DNA of 64,000 nt from positions 1 through 64,000 of IMG/VR virus record IMGVR_UViG_3300042453_002197; one strand, 5' to 3'. The stretch is from a virus. Below, piece by piece: positions 39,463 through 48,467 of the stretch (position 1 is the first letter of the stretch; the number at the start of each line of letters is the position of its first letter). The position numbers and the translations under genes were made by a program. Under the pieces are notes generated by a model, which had not been told where the DNA came from, did not search any database, and saw only the letters and a list, made by a program, of their open reading frames with translations.

Positions 39463-39881
39463 AACGCGGTTGTGGTGCTCTAATTTATGCACATTCTTCA
39501 CGTAGATATTTGTTCTTGTTAAGAAATTCGGGTAAATTTCCAAATACATGGGGACTAGTTGGTGGTAAAATAGAAGCAGATGAATCTATTCAAAATGGTT
39601 TAATTAGAGAAATTAGTGAGGAGTTAGGAGGACATGTAGCCGATGCCAAGATAATTCCAATAGATCAATATACCAGTGATAGTGGTATTTTTGTGTATCA
39701 CACATTCTTGATTCAAGTAGACGAAGAATTTATACCTTACTTAAATCAAGAACATAAAGGCTATTGCTGGGTTACATTGGAAGTTTTACCTAAACCACTA
39801 CACCCAGGCTTAGAAAAAACTCTAACATCAGCCAGGGTCAAAGAAAAATTACATACACTTGAAAAAATTAAAAATAATTAA
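39444..39881 (+). CDS. Nudix hydrolase
   Basis: 145 aa. Full Nudix box: GGKIEADESIQNGLIREISEELG, i.e. GX5EX7REUXEEXGU, residues 41-63. Hydrolyses a nucleoside diphosphate linked to another moiety; substrate not predictable, related phage enzymes act on ADP-ribose or NADH-type compounds. Overlaps the tail gene by 19 bp in another frame. Confidence 0.9.
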   Translation: MAINNIKRGCGALIYAHSSRRYLFLLRNSGKFPNTWGLVGGKIEADESIQNGLIREISEELGGHVADAKIIPIDQYTSDSGIFVYHTFLIQVDEEFIPYLNQEHKGYCWVTLEVLPKPLHPGLEKTLTSARVKEKLHTLEKIKNN

Positions 39882-39883
39882 TT

Positions 39884-40414
39884 TCAATATTTGTTAAAAA
39901 ATAACTGAATACTTAATCTAGGGAATTCAGCATCTAAAGTTATCATTGATGTTGCATGATATATAGGTGGTCTAAACCAAACCATACTGTTTTCATGTGG
40001 ATATACCCAACCTTGTCCAGTATCTGGGTCATCATACAAAAATAATCCGCCCCAATTCCAGTTCCATCGTTCATTGATATATATGGTACTACTTAATCTA
40101 GGATTACCACCAGAAGCACTATCATCGTGATGAAAATTTATTTGTGAGCCTGGTAGCCATATGTGCATGAAACAAGTTAAATTTCTATACTCTGCGAAAT
40201 CTGGATGTACAGATTTATATTTTTCTAGAAAATATCCTTTATACTCTTCCAACGGTAGAATCAAAACTGGACCATATGATCCGCTTTCTAATCCTGCGCC
40301 CCATCTTCCCATATTGTTTACTTCAAATGACGGTGTGCCACGTGCATTTTGAAATTTTTGACGTAATGCAGTAAGCGTTTCGCCATCTAAAAAGTTTGCT
40401 ACTCTATTGATCAT
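39884..40414 (-). CDS. 2OG-Fe(II) oxygenase-like (prolyl-hydroxylase type)
   Basis: 176 aa. NFHHDDSASGGNPRLSSTIY gives HxD at about residue 95, then RWNWNWGGLFLYDD, a distal His in PIYHATSM and the 2OG-binding Arg in PRLSIQLFF. This order is that of prolyl-4-hydroxylase-like enzymes. Start of the large minus-strand glycan cluster at its far 3' end. Substrate unknown. Confidence 0.8.
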   Translation of the reverse strand: MINRVANFLDGETLTALRQKFQNARGTPSFEVNNMGRWGAGLESGSYGPVLILPLEEYKGYFLEKYKSVHPDFAEYRNLTCFMHIWLPGSQINFHHDDSASGGNPRLSSTIYINERWNWNWGGLFLYDDPDTGQGWVYPHENSMVWFRPPIYHATSMITLDAEFPRLSIQLFFNKY

Positions 40415-40415
40415 T

Positions 40416-40964
40416 TTAAAATTCTGTTGTTAAGAAAAACAATTGAAAAAGTCTACCAGTATTTAAATCTGAACCAAAGTAGTCTAGACTTGTATGAAAC
40501 ATTTCACTTCGATATAACACCAATCTATTGTATCTATTAGCTATTATGTCACACAGTTCCCATTTGGTCATGTCCTGTGATTCGTATTCAGACAGTTGAC
40601 TTGCTATAGTTGCCCCAGTTTTTTTATACTGATAAATTCCAGTGCCGCCACTCAGAGGTGCATCCGGAGTTAAATAAAGCACACCTGCCCACGTGTTATA
40701 ATGATCAGTATGAATCCAACTACGATCACGGGAGGTTGCTAATTCAAATGACCCTGTTAACCCGTCTATCTCATTCCAATTTGTTATTAGCCCACCGGCA
40801 TTCATTAATAAATTTTGTATAGTAAGTTTAGTATCTTCGGTAAGAAAACTCCTAGTACGTAAACCAGGATATTTGTAGTTTTTAAATTCTTGTTGTAATA
40901 TGTAACTTCTTACACCATCAGGATTACTATAAAAATTATCTGTAATAATTACGTTTGTTTTCAT
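40416..40964 (-). CDS. DUF6445-type oxygenase-like protein (copy 1)
   Basis: 182 aa. RSWIHTDHYNTWAGVLYLTP (HxD-type) with SGGTGIYQY and a late RLVLYRSEMFHTS with distal His, then RLFQLFF. Strongly similar to the next gene (many identical residues along the full length), so a tandem duplication. This family is common in phages and is likely an Fe/2OG-dependent hydroxylase, but activity is not established. Confidence 0.78.
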   Translation of the reverse strand: MKTNVIITDNFYSNPDGVRSYILQQEFKNYKYPGLRTRSFLTEDTKLTIQNLLMNAGGLITNWNEIDGLTGSFELATSRDRSWIHTDHYNTWAGVLYLTPDAPLSGGTGIYQYKKTGATIASQLSEYESQDMTKWELCDIIANRYNRLVLYRSEMFHTSLDYFGSDLNTGRLFQLFFLTTEF

Positions 40965-41521
40965 TATATTTGAGTGTCAAAAAAGAATAATTGAAATAAT
41001 CTACCGTCTTCGGGGGTACTACCGAAATAATCATTACTCATATGAAATAAATCACCACGATACAACACTAGTCTATTGTATCTATTTGCAACAGTATCAT
41101 ATTTGTACCATTTTGTAACGTCAGAAGCATCATACGGCCTGTCGCCCATTTCACCGCTGGTGGTTGCACCATTTTCCTTATACATATAAAGCGAAGTGCC
41201 ACCACTTAGTGGAGCATTAGGTGTCAAGTATAAAACTGCTGCCCACTTATTGAAGTGATCAGTATGTATCCAACTACGATCACTGGCATATGTTAGTTGA
41301 TATGATCCAGTAAATCCGTCTGTATGAAACCAATTTGTAATTTCTTTTCCGTAATTCCAAATTATGGTTTGAATTGCCTCTTTTAAATCTGGGGTAAGAA
41401 AACTTTTCGTTCTTGATCCTGGGTAATTACCTTTGACATTAAAATCCTGCTTAAGTGCGAATTCTCTTACCATGTCGGGGTTACCCAAAAAATCGTCTAC
41501 TATAATTAGATTTGTTCTCAT
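40964..41521 (-). CDS. DUF6445-type oxygenase-like protein (copy 2)
   Basis: 185 aa. DRSWIHTDHFNKWAAVLYLT, SGGTSLYMYKE and RLVLYRGDLFHMSNDYFG mirror the adjacent paralog. Differences are spread evenly, which suggests an old duplication. Adjoins copy 1 by one base. Confidence 0.78.
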   Translation of the reverse strand: MRTNLIIVDDFLGNPDMVREFALKQDFNVKGNYPGSRTKSFLTPDLKEAIQTIIWNYGKEITNWFHTDGFTGSYQLTYASDRSWIHTDHFNKWAAVLYLTPNAPLSGGTSLYMYKENGATTSGEMGDRPYDASDVTKWYKYDTVANRYNRLVLYRGDLFHMSNDYFGSTPEDGRLFQLFFFDTQI

Positions 41522-41529
41522 ATTATTAT

Positions 41530-42369
41530 TTAATCTAAAATATGGGTCAGTAAGAAATTGTTATCATGATCCATATCAAAAAACTTGTCTGATACTATTT
41601 CTTCAACTCGTTGATACACTGTTTTACTCCAGTAAGGTCTTGACAATTCATAATTTTCTTCCATATATGGTTTTAATTCATCATAAACTGATGGATTTAA
41701 ATTTAACATGATATCGTTAAATTCTTCTATGTTATTGAATCTAATAATACCTTTTGGATTAAAATATTTTTCTATGTTGACACAACCATAATATATGGGT
41801 ATTGTTTTAGTTTTAAAACAATCAATTAATTTTTCAGTAAACATATTGTTCATAACTTGATTTTCACATGCCACATTAAATTTTGCATTCGTAAAAAATA
41901 CATTCTTATCATCTATTCGTGGCGGACTTCTATGCCAGAACATATCAAAATTTGTAGGCTTGTGCTTTTCTAGCCAACGCATAATCATAAAACGAATATG
42001 ATAATCATACCCATTAATCTTACTACTCATTAAATAAGTAATTTGATTTTTCTTTTCTAAAACAATGTTATTATTTATCCATGATCCTATTGGGCAAAAT
42101 TCCATAGCTTTTATATTAGGTATGCTAAGTATTCGTTCATCATAAGCCAAAACTAAATCAAACTTACGATGATTTTCTTTTACCATATTATAAAAATCAA
42201 CATATAGATTAGGTGGTTCACACTGCATCAATATATTAATATCAGCATTAGGATCATGCACAATTGAATCCATCGTAACAGATATTCTCTTATCGAATTT
42301 TTTAGTAAATCTATGCTTATTATCTAATCCATAAGCTGGAAAATAACCAATTTGATTAATTACATGCAT
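41530..42369 (-). CDS. glycosyltransferase family 10-like (fucosyltransferase)
   Basis: 279 aa. The C-terminal motif FNVACENQVMNNMFTEKLID followed by KTIPIYYGCVNIEKYFNPKG is the signature of GT10 alpha-1,3-fucosyltransferases (GDP-binding domain). Works with the GDP-mannose dehydratase encoded at 43984-44955. Transfers probably a GDP-linked deoxysugar to a glycan. Confidence 0.85.
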   Translation of the reverse strand: MHVINQIGYFPAYGLDNKHRFTKKFDKRISVTMDSIVHDPNADINILMQCEPPNLYVDFYNMVKENHRKFDLVLAYDERILSIPNIKAMEFCPIGSWINNNIVLEKKNQITYLMSSKINGYDYHIRFMIMRWLEKHKPTNFDMFWHRSPPRIDDKNVFFTNAKFNVACENQVMNNMFTEKLIDCFKTKTIPIYYGCVNIEKYFNPKGIIRFNNIEEFNDIMLNLNPSVYDELKPYMEENYELSRPYWSKTVYQRVEEIVSDKFFDMDHDNNFLLTHILD

Positions 42370-42383
42370 GTTCGAATCTCTTT

Positions 42384-43148
42384 TTAATATCTAAAATATT
42401 TTCCGTTCTGACCGCCACGTCCTTCAATAATCCAATCCACTAAATGTATAGTGTTATTTAACTCTAATTCATTGAATATTTTGTAAAAAATGTATTCTAT
42501 ATCAACATAAAAATACTTTGAATTTTCGTCAACCATAGTACAACATGCATTGAGAATAATTTCGTATTTGTTCATCTGCATTGCACCAACTGCATATGCA
42601 ACGGTGTAATAGCCGCCTAAATTATCGTCAACATACATGTCAGTGGGCAAAAAATATTCGGGTATATAGGTTAAATTTTGTCTATTCCAAAATACTGGCT
42701 TTTTAAATAAAAATTTGTTTACATTAGCTGCAATCAGATCATCTATAAAATGTGTTGTAAAATAATATCTGCCTGAAACTTTCACCAAGAAATCATAGTT
42801 ATCTACTATTTTCTTTTTATAGTGTTTTAAAAACTCAAGTAACATTATGTTTTCACCATACGATTTACTCTTATGTGTTCTAACTATATTTCCAACACTA
42901 GCATTAATGGTTTCAAGTTGAACATATTGCAATTTTGGAAATTTTTCAATTAAAACATTGAAATAATTTTTACTACCGTCAACTAAAAATATAGTAGCAT
43001 TTGAATCTTGATTGAAAATAGATTCAATTGTTTTTATAGTATCATCTAATCTTTCTTGAGTGGACAATATAGTTCTAATCTGATCTTCTTTCAGCAAACA
43101 ACTATTGTCTATGTCAATCACTGAAGTAATCACATAGCAATTATTCAT
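42384..43148 (-). CDS. putative glycosyltransferase
   Basis: 254 aa. TQERLDDTIKTIESIFNQDSN near the N-terminus resembles the first helix and strand of GT-A enzymes, and YDFLVKVSGRYYFT places a KxSGRY motif seen in several phage-cluster transferases. No clear DxD. ATGA-type overlap with its neighbour. Acceptor and donor unknown. Confidence 0.65.
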   Translation of the reverse strand: MNNCYVITSVIDIDNSCLLKEDQIRTILSTQERLDDTIKTIESIFNQDSNATIFLVDGSKNYFNVLIEKFPKLQYVQLETINASVGNIVRTHKSKSYGENIMLLEFLKHYKKKIVDNYDFLVKVSGRYYFTTHFIDDLIAANVNKFLFKKPVFWNRQNLTYIPEYFLPTDMYVDDNLGGYYTVAYAVGAMQMNKYEIILNACCTMVDENSKYFYVDIEYIFYKIFNELELNNTIHLVDWIIEGRGGQNGKYFRY

Positions 43149-43987
43149 GGTCTATACACTCTACGAATGGAATTACTAAACACTACTGCCATATTACTTA
43201 GATTACTATCACGACATACTAAATCACCACATTCGGCTAGTGTCATGCATTCAATAAAAGATTCTATCCAAAACTGTTTACGATAAAACATATCATATTC
43301 CCAACTAAAATCGGGACGTTCGGTTACTAATTCGGTTTTAAGTCTTATCATATTAGGATAACATTTGATATAGCTACCATATCTATTAATTAGTTTTTCC
43401 AGCGACTCTTCGTTGTCACTAGCTACAAAAATATTATTATACTCACCAGTTTCCAAGCGACTATCTATTGTTTGGCAGTACAGATCAAAATTTACTTTCT
43501 TTAAATTTTCATGCAAAAGCATAGTTGTAATACGAAGATGCACACCTAATGTTTTTAATCCAATTTTATTTTCTGCGCGCCAACGATGAACAAAATTTTT
43601 AATATTATTCTTGATATGAATTTTACTTAGTACACGCTTATAGTCTTGAAGTCGTGAACTAAACTCTATGGGATTATTTCTATCGTATAGTTTACTTAGT
43701 GGTAAGTAGCCGCCATAAACATAGGTACTGTCAGTATATTGATCTAAAACATATCCCATAATATGATCATAAGGACGTTCTATACCGTAACTTTCCATAG
43801 TTTTACGATGATGCTGTACATGACGTAATTGATCTTGTAGTATTGGATCCGTTTGCTCTCCTTCTTCAAAAGGACTTAAAGTTAGAAAAACATTGTCAAA
43901 GTCTATGTCTGCCAGTGGCACAATTCCAAATTGAAAAAATCTACTAAATATTCCACCACCTGGCATCACATAGATATAGTTTTTCAT
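43145..43987 (-). CDS. GT11/O-fucosyltransferase-like protein
   Basis: 280 aa. GVHLRITTMLLHENLKKVNF, then YNNIFVASDNEESLEKLINR and an acidic MTLAECGDLVCRDSNLSN near the C-terminus: an R-containing HxR motif and a VASDN strand are typical of alpha-1,2/1,6- or O-fucosyltransferase GT-B folds. Directly follows gmd, so a GDP-sugar donor is likely. Confidence 0.72.
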   Translation of the reverse strand: MKNYIYVMPGGGIFSRFFQFGIVPLADIDFDNVFLTLSPFEEGEQTDPILQDQLRHVQHHRKTMESYGIERPYDHIMGYVLDQYTDSTYVYGGYLPLSKLYDRNNPIEFSSRLQDYKRVLSKIHIKNNIKNFVHRWRAENKIGLKTLGVHLRITTMLLHENLKKVNFDLYCQTIDSRLETGEYNNIFVASDNEESLEKLINRYGSYIKCYPNMIRLKTELVTERPDFSWEYDMFYRKQFWIESFIECMTLAECGDLVCRDSNLSNMAVVFSNSIRRVYRP

Positions 43988-44955
43988 TGTATTTCACTCA
44001 TCCAATGATTAATCATTTCATCTATCATGGTTTCAAATGTGTATTTTGGAGTCCAGCCTAGCTTCTGTCTAATTTCTGAACTGTCACCACGTAAATAACG
44101 AAGTTCTTCTGGTCGCATGAATTTTTGATTTTGCACAACATAGTCTTCGTAGTTCATACCCAGTGTTGCAAATGTATATCTACATAATTCTCTGACACTC
44201 CTGGACTCACCAGTAGCAACAACCCAGTCTCTGGCCTCATCGTGATTAACTATAAGATGCATCGCACGAACATAATCATAGCTATGGCCCCAATCTCGCC
44301 AACTGTCTAGATTGCCAAGCTCCAACTTTGTAGTTAATCCAAGTTTAATTTCAACGGCCGTTTTTACTACCTTATTTGTTACAAAGTTAGTACCGCGTCT
44401 AGGACTCTCATGATTGAAAAGAATACCGTTACATGCATGCAATCCATATGCATGTCGATAGTGTCTAGTGAGATTGTAGCCCATGACTTTGCTACACCCA
44501 TATGGACTTACAGGAGTCATAGGTGTAGATAAACGTTGCACACCGTCCTCGTCTATACTGTTACCAAACATTTCGCTACTACTAGCTTGATAGAATTTGG
44601 CATCAGGTGCAAACTCTCTATACGCTTCAAGCATATTTAAAACGCCTAAACTATTTGTTTTTATAGTAAATGCAGGCATATCAAAACTGATGCGAACATG
44701 ACTCATTGCGCCTAAATTATAAATCTCATCAGGCTTAACGTCTTTGATCGTCCTAATAATGCTACTTTCATCTGTTAAGTCGCCATAAATCCGTGTGATT
44801 TTATCGTTTACATGCATCAAGCGACTACTTTGATTTTCTGGTACGCTATGTCTACGAACGATGCCATAAACATCATATCCTAACTCAAGTAGATATTCAG
44901 TTAAATAACTACCATCCTGTCCTGTAATACCGGTTATTAGTGCTTTTTTCTTCAT
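43984..44955 (-). CDS. gmd: GDP-mannose 4,6-dehydratase
   Basis: 323 aa, typical length. NADP-binding TGITGQDGSYLTEYLLELGY, catalytic SSSEMFG and YGCSK, and RRGTNFVTNKV. Converts GDP-D-mannose to GDP-4-keto-6-deoxymannose, a precursor of GDP-fucose, GDP-rhamnose or perosamine. No GDP-fucose synthase (fcl) is visible in the window; the neighbouring aminotransferase could instead lead toward an amino sugar. Confidence 0.95.
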   Translation of the reverse strand: MKKKALITGITGQDGSYLTEYLLELGYDVYGIVRRHSVPENQSSRLMHVNDKITRIYGDLTDESSIIRTIKDVKPDEIYNLGAMSHVRISFDMPAFTIKTNSLGVLNMLEAYREFAPDAKFYQASSSEMFGNSIDEDGVQRLSTPMTPVSPYGCSKVMGYNLTRHYRHAYGLHACNGILFNHESPRRGTNFVTNKVVKTAVEIKLGLTTKLELGNLDSWRDWGHSYDYVRAMHLIVNHDEARDWVVATGESRSVRELCRYTFATLGMNYEDYVVQNQKFMRPEELRYLRGDSSEIRQKLGWTPKYTFETMIDEMINHWMSEIQ

Positions 44956-45644
44956 ATTGTTTTAAATAATTTCTTTTGACTCAAGTCTGCATAACTTTCC
45001 CAAGTTGAACAGTCTTCTGTGTATTCTGGTACTTGATCCATTAATATGATTCCACGTGCTGCGTCTTCTGGTGTCATGTACATATGCCACCCACAAATAT
45101 CACCATCGTCTTCCCATTGACTAACATTTAAATCTCTACCATCATAACGTGCTTTACTTAACCATTCAACCGCTTTGGCATCGTCAGTCAATATCATACC
45201 ACCACGACCTATCGGTATACGTTTCTTTATTTGAAAACTTACTACGTGAAATCCACCAGCATACATTCCCTTACGCCAACGTGTAGCCGCATCCCAAATA
45301 GGATAAGGTTTTAATTGATATATTCCAGACCACGATTCATCTCTAAACGAAACACTACATCCAGCATGTATAATATTCATTGGAATACTCTGATATGTAT
45401 GTTTAGGTATTTCAATGGTGCCCGTAGCATGTAAATATTTAAGACATAAAAATAGACCATTAGTGCAACAATCTACACTAACTCCGTATTTTGCTCCAGC
45501 AAATGCTGCTACTTTCTTTTCAAAAATTTCAACAACATCTCTAGGATCTTGCCAATCATATCCTAATTTCTTAACTTGTGCTAATTCAGGCCTTTGAAAA
45601 TGTGGTGGTAATTTACCACTCGGCCAGCTATTAAATTTACTCAT
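44952..45644 (-). CDS. short DegT/DnrJ/EryC1-type aminotransferase
   Basis: 230 aa, versus about 370 usual. GVSVDCCTNGLFLCLKYLHA, PIWDAATRWRKGMYAGGFHV, and SFQIKKRIPIGRGGMILTD with the PLP lysine in the SFxxKK context. The C-terminal domain is missing or highly reduced. May be catalytically minimal or act on the product of Gmd. Overlaps gmd by 4 bp. Confidence 0.8.
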   Translation of the reverse strand: MSKFNSWPSGKLPPHFQRPELAQVKKLGYDWQDPRDVVEIFEKKVAAFAGAKYGVSVDCCTNGLFLCLKYLHATGTIEIPKHTYQSIPMNIIHAGCSVSFRDESWSGIYQLKPYPIWDAATRWRKGMYAGGFHVVSFQIKKRIPIGRGGMILTDDAKAVEWLSKARYDGRDLNVSQWEDDGDICGWHMYMTPEDAARGIILMDQVPEYTEDCSTWESYADLSQKKLFKTI

Positions 45645-46164
45645 ATTTGTATCCTAACTTTTCAGCATATTCATAACATTTTTGTTTAATTCGTGATCTA
45701 AGTGGTTTAGCAGGATTACCTCCATAAACTGTCCAAGGTTCAGTATCTTCTTTTAACATACTGTTCGCGGCAAGTACAGATCCTTCTGCCATAGTTACTC
45801 CTGGTAATACCACACTATTTGCCAGTGTTCCAGCAAATCTCTTAATGATAATAGGCTTTAGAACTTGATCATCTTTATATTCTTCTGGTATAAGAGGTCC
45901 TACTAGCCCATGTCCAAAAAATGTTTCACTGCCGCAAATTAGCTTAGAACCAACGCTAATGAAGCAAAAATCTTCTACAGTTAAACTAGTTTTTTTGCCA
46001 CCTATAACTACAACCTGCGGGCTAATATGTACATAATCACCTATAGTTAATCCAGTAGTACAATAAAAACCACTATCAATAGCAACATGATTGCCTATTT
46101 TTACAAGTTCCTGTCTGGTAAACTCTGTATTTTTGTGTATAAAAACGTTTTGACCTTGTATCAT
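45637..46164 (-). CDS. hexapeptide-repeat acetyltransferase
   Basis: 175 aa. Left-handed beta-helix repeats: VKIGNHVAIDSG, LTIGDYVHISPQVVVIGG, VTMAEGSVLAANSML and C-terminal YGGNPAKPLRSR, as in sugar O/N-acetyltransferases (WbbJ/NeuD-like). Likely acetylates an amino or deoxy sugar. Overlaps the aminotransferase. Confidence 0.88.
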   Translation of the reverse strand: MIQGQNVFIHKNTEFTRQELVKIGNHVAIDSGFYCTTGLTIGDYVHISPQVVVIGGKKTSLTVEDFCFISVGSKLICGSETFFGHGLVGPLIPEEYKDDQVLKPIIIKRFAGTLANSVVLPGVTMAEGSVLAANSMLKEDTEPWTVYGGNPAKPLRSRIKQKCYEYAEKLGYKYE

Positions 46165-46571
46165 ATAAAAACTTTGTCATGATTTTGACCATAGTATGGT
46201 CCAGTTTTGTACTCATAAACAACGGTATCATCTTCCAATATGGTATAAGTGTGACCACCTTCAAACGTCATTGAACAGTCGCCACGATTTATTATTTGTT
46301 TTTCCAATAAGGTACCATCAGTATCATAGAAACTTACTTCAACACTACCTTGTATTACAACCCATGATTCTTGAGCAATAGTCATATCATACATGGGAGT
46401 TTTCCAAATATGCTTATGGGGCTTGAACGTTTTACCCTTTTGCATACGTAGTGTTGCAAGTTGTAAAAATTGATTATCATCCGCTACATTTGTTCGCTCA
46501 ACAATTTCATCTAATCTATGAACTAGGTGTAACAATTTCGTTGAATCACGTTTACTATAAATTTTATACAT
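46161..46571 (-). CDS. cupin, WbuC-like
   Basis: 136 aa. KTFKPHKHIWKTPMYDMTIA gives a His-rich cupin motif 1, and GDCSMTFEGGHTYTILEDD motif 2. Such WbuC/WxcM-like cupins are frequent in O-antigen loci, possibly sugar isomerases or epimerases. Function inferred from context. Confidence 0.75.
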   Translation of the reverse strand: MYKIYSKRDSTKLLHLVHRLDEIVERTNVADDNQFLQLATLRMQKGKTFKPHKHIWKTPMYDMTIAQESWVVIQGSVEVSFYDTDGTLLEKQIINRGDCSMTFEGGHTYTILEDDTVVYEYKTGPYYGQNHDKVFI

Positions 46572-47619
46572 AGTAGAAGTTCTTTCTTATGATTTTTTGC
46601 AACCACTCATCGAATTTATCATGAACAACAGTGTCACTAAAATTTTGCATAGCCCATGTACGACATACCGAAGGTGATAGTTGTGTTATTATGTTTGCAC
46701 AATCTACAAAACTTTTGAAGTCTTTACAACGATAACCGGTAACTCCATGCACAACACTATCAACATAACCGCCCCAATCGGTAGTTAATACAGGAGTGCC
46801 ACAAAACTGTGCTTCTGCAACAATATTGCCAAATGGTTCGATGTAGTGTGACGGTGCCATTAAACACTGTGCTTTACTTAACAAATCACTACGTTCTTTT
46901 GGTCCAACATACCCGACACATTCTACATGTGATGGCATTTCAGAATAACCTAAATGTTTCAAATCTTTAGTTGGTCCTGCAATTATCAATCTTTTACCTA
47001 TGTGTTTTGTTACTTGAACGCAAAGATCAATTCCCTTGTCAAAATTAACTCTGCCAAGATAAACAAAGTAATCATCTTTCTTATCATTAAATTCAAATTC
47101 AGATGGTGTAAAAGCATTTGGAATAACTGCGTCATACCAACTTGGACTAAGTATCATGCGATGTAAACCATAATAGTAATGCATTTGACTATAGCTGACA
47201 AATGCTCTGTAAGGTGCAAATACTGCTTCTGGTGGATATCCTATACTAGGCTCAAGTAAAAACAAATCAGGATGATTGTCCATGGTAGGCTTATTTGCCT
47301 GACCATAAAAAGCCAATATCATATCGCCAGGGTTTTTTCTCTTCCTTACTATTTCAGTTGCACGTGTATTGTATAGATCAACAAGATGCGGTTTATGTAA
47401 GAACAAATCACCATCTTCTGGTGGTATAAGTTCATCGTTTGTAATACATACCTCATTTTCACAATCTACTTCGGCGGATTGGTGACCGTAATGAATAATA
47501 TTGTAGCCTCTATTACGCATGTTGCTAACAAATTTCATTGCAGCAACATTGAATGGCTCCATACGATATCTAGTGTGTGTAATACCGGATGGATTTGTAA
47601 GAATGTGTAGTGTAGTCAT
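46564..47619 (-). CDS. glycosyltransferase family 4-like
   Basis: 351 aa. YFVYLGRVNFDKGIDLCVQV, LIIAGPTKD and LMAPSHYIEPFGNIVAEAQFC with the E-X7-E pattern of GT4 retaining transferases, then GTPVLTTDWGG. Transfers a sugar from a nucleotide donor. Confidence 0.92.
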   Translation of the reverse strand: MTTLHILTNPSGITHTRYRMEPFNVAAMKFVSNMRNRGYNIIHYGHQSAEVDCENEVCITNDELIPPEDGDLFLHKPHLVDLYNTRATEIVRKRKNPGDMILAFYGQANKPTMDNHPDLFLLEPSIGYPPEAVFAPYRAFVSYSQMHYYYGLHRMILSPSWYDAVIPNAFTPSEFEFNDKKDDYFVYLGRVNFDKGIDLCVQVTKHIGKRLIIAGPTKDLKHLGYSEMPSHVECVGYVGPKERSDLLSKAQCLMAPSHYIEPFGNIVAEAQFCGTPVLTTDWGGYVDSVVHGVTGYRCKDFKSFVDCANIITQLSPSVCRTWAMQNFSDTVVHDKFDEWLQKIIRKNFYYV

Positions 47620-48467
47620 TTTAATCCCATTGATTTTCTAATTTCAGTGCCAGAAATTTGAGTAATTGAATCATTAAATTTTTCTTCCTCAAATGTATAA
47701 CCAACACCCCGACCATAACCTATATGTACAATGTTCGGTACTACCATAATTTCGTATTGACCCTGATATAATAGATCCAAATCACGCTTTATATAATTCT
47801 TAACTTGATCAGTATTAAATGGATTTGAATTATTCCAACCATTACAGTCACGAATCATTATACATACTTGTCCCGTACGAGAAAGCAATCGCTCAAACAA
47901 TGCGCGGTGGCCCGAATGCCATGGTTGCCAGCGACCTAACATCTGCACAGTTTCTTTACGTGAATCAAATGTAGGTCTACGCATATTTTTTAGTATACGT
48001 TCGCCTACATAAGCTACCCATTTTTCAGCATTTTGTTCATTGATTCTGAAGTCATATATGTCTGGTGGTACGAATGCTTTATTGGTATCTTCATATCTAC
48101 CAGAATCTATAGTATCCATCCATATGGTCCAATCCGCTTTGAAGTTATGACGCATTTCAGGTAGAGGTGCCACAAAATCACATATAACATAATCGCCCGT
48201 ACATTTGATGGCAAATTCCGCCATACGTAAACTCTGTCTGATTCTTCCTTCTCTGGAAAAATCCCAATCATTGAATTTTTTTCTTACCTCATCAGCATTA
48301 AACCAATCTACCTTAGATTTATAATGTATAGGTGGTAGTTCATATTGTGCCATTCTGTAAGCCGGCATTGAATCGAAACTAGAATTTTCTTCTAGATATT
48401 TTTTAAGCCGTTCGGAAAAATAAGTTTTACCCGAACCAGGCAATCCCATTACTAATATTTTTTTCAT
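47616..48467 (-). CDS. APS-kinase-like/nucleotidyltransferase fusion
   Basis: 283 aa. Residues 1-165: P-loop VMGLPGSGKTYFSERLKKYL, WFNADEVRKKFNDWDFSREG and SLRMAEFAI like adenylylsulfate kinases (CysC). Residues 170-283: GRWQPWHSGHRALFERLL with HxGH and ISGTEIRKSM, a nucleotidyltransferase. Such fusions may link PAPS synthesis to sugar sulfation or act on another phosphate; two sulfotransferase-like genes occur in the window. Confidence 0.82.
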   Translation of the reverse strand: MKKILVMGLPGSGKTYFSERLKKYLEENSSFDSMPAYRMAQYELPPIHYKSKVDWFNADEVRKKFNDWDFSREGRIRQSLRMAEFAIKCTGDYVICDFVAPLPEMRHNFKADWTIWMDTIDSGRYEDTNKAFVPPDIYDFRINEQNAEKWVAYVGERILKNMRRPTFDSRKETVQMLGRWQPWHSGHRALFERLLSRTGQVCIMIRDCNGWNNSNPFNTDQVKNYIKRDLDLLYQGQYEIMVVPNIVHIGYGRGVGYTFEEEKFNDSITQISGTEIRKSMGLK

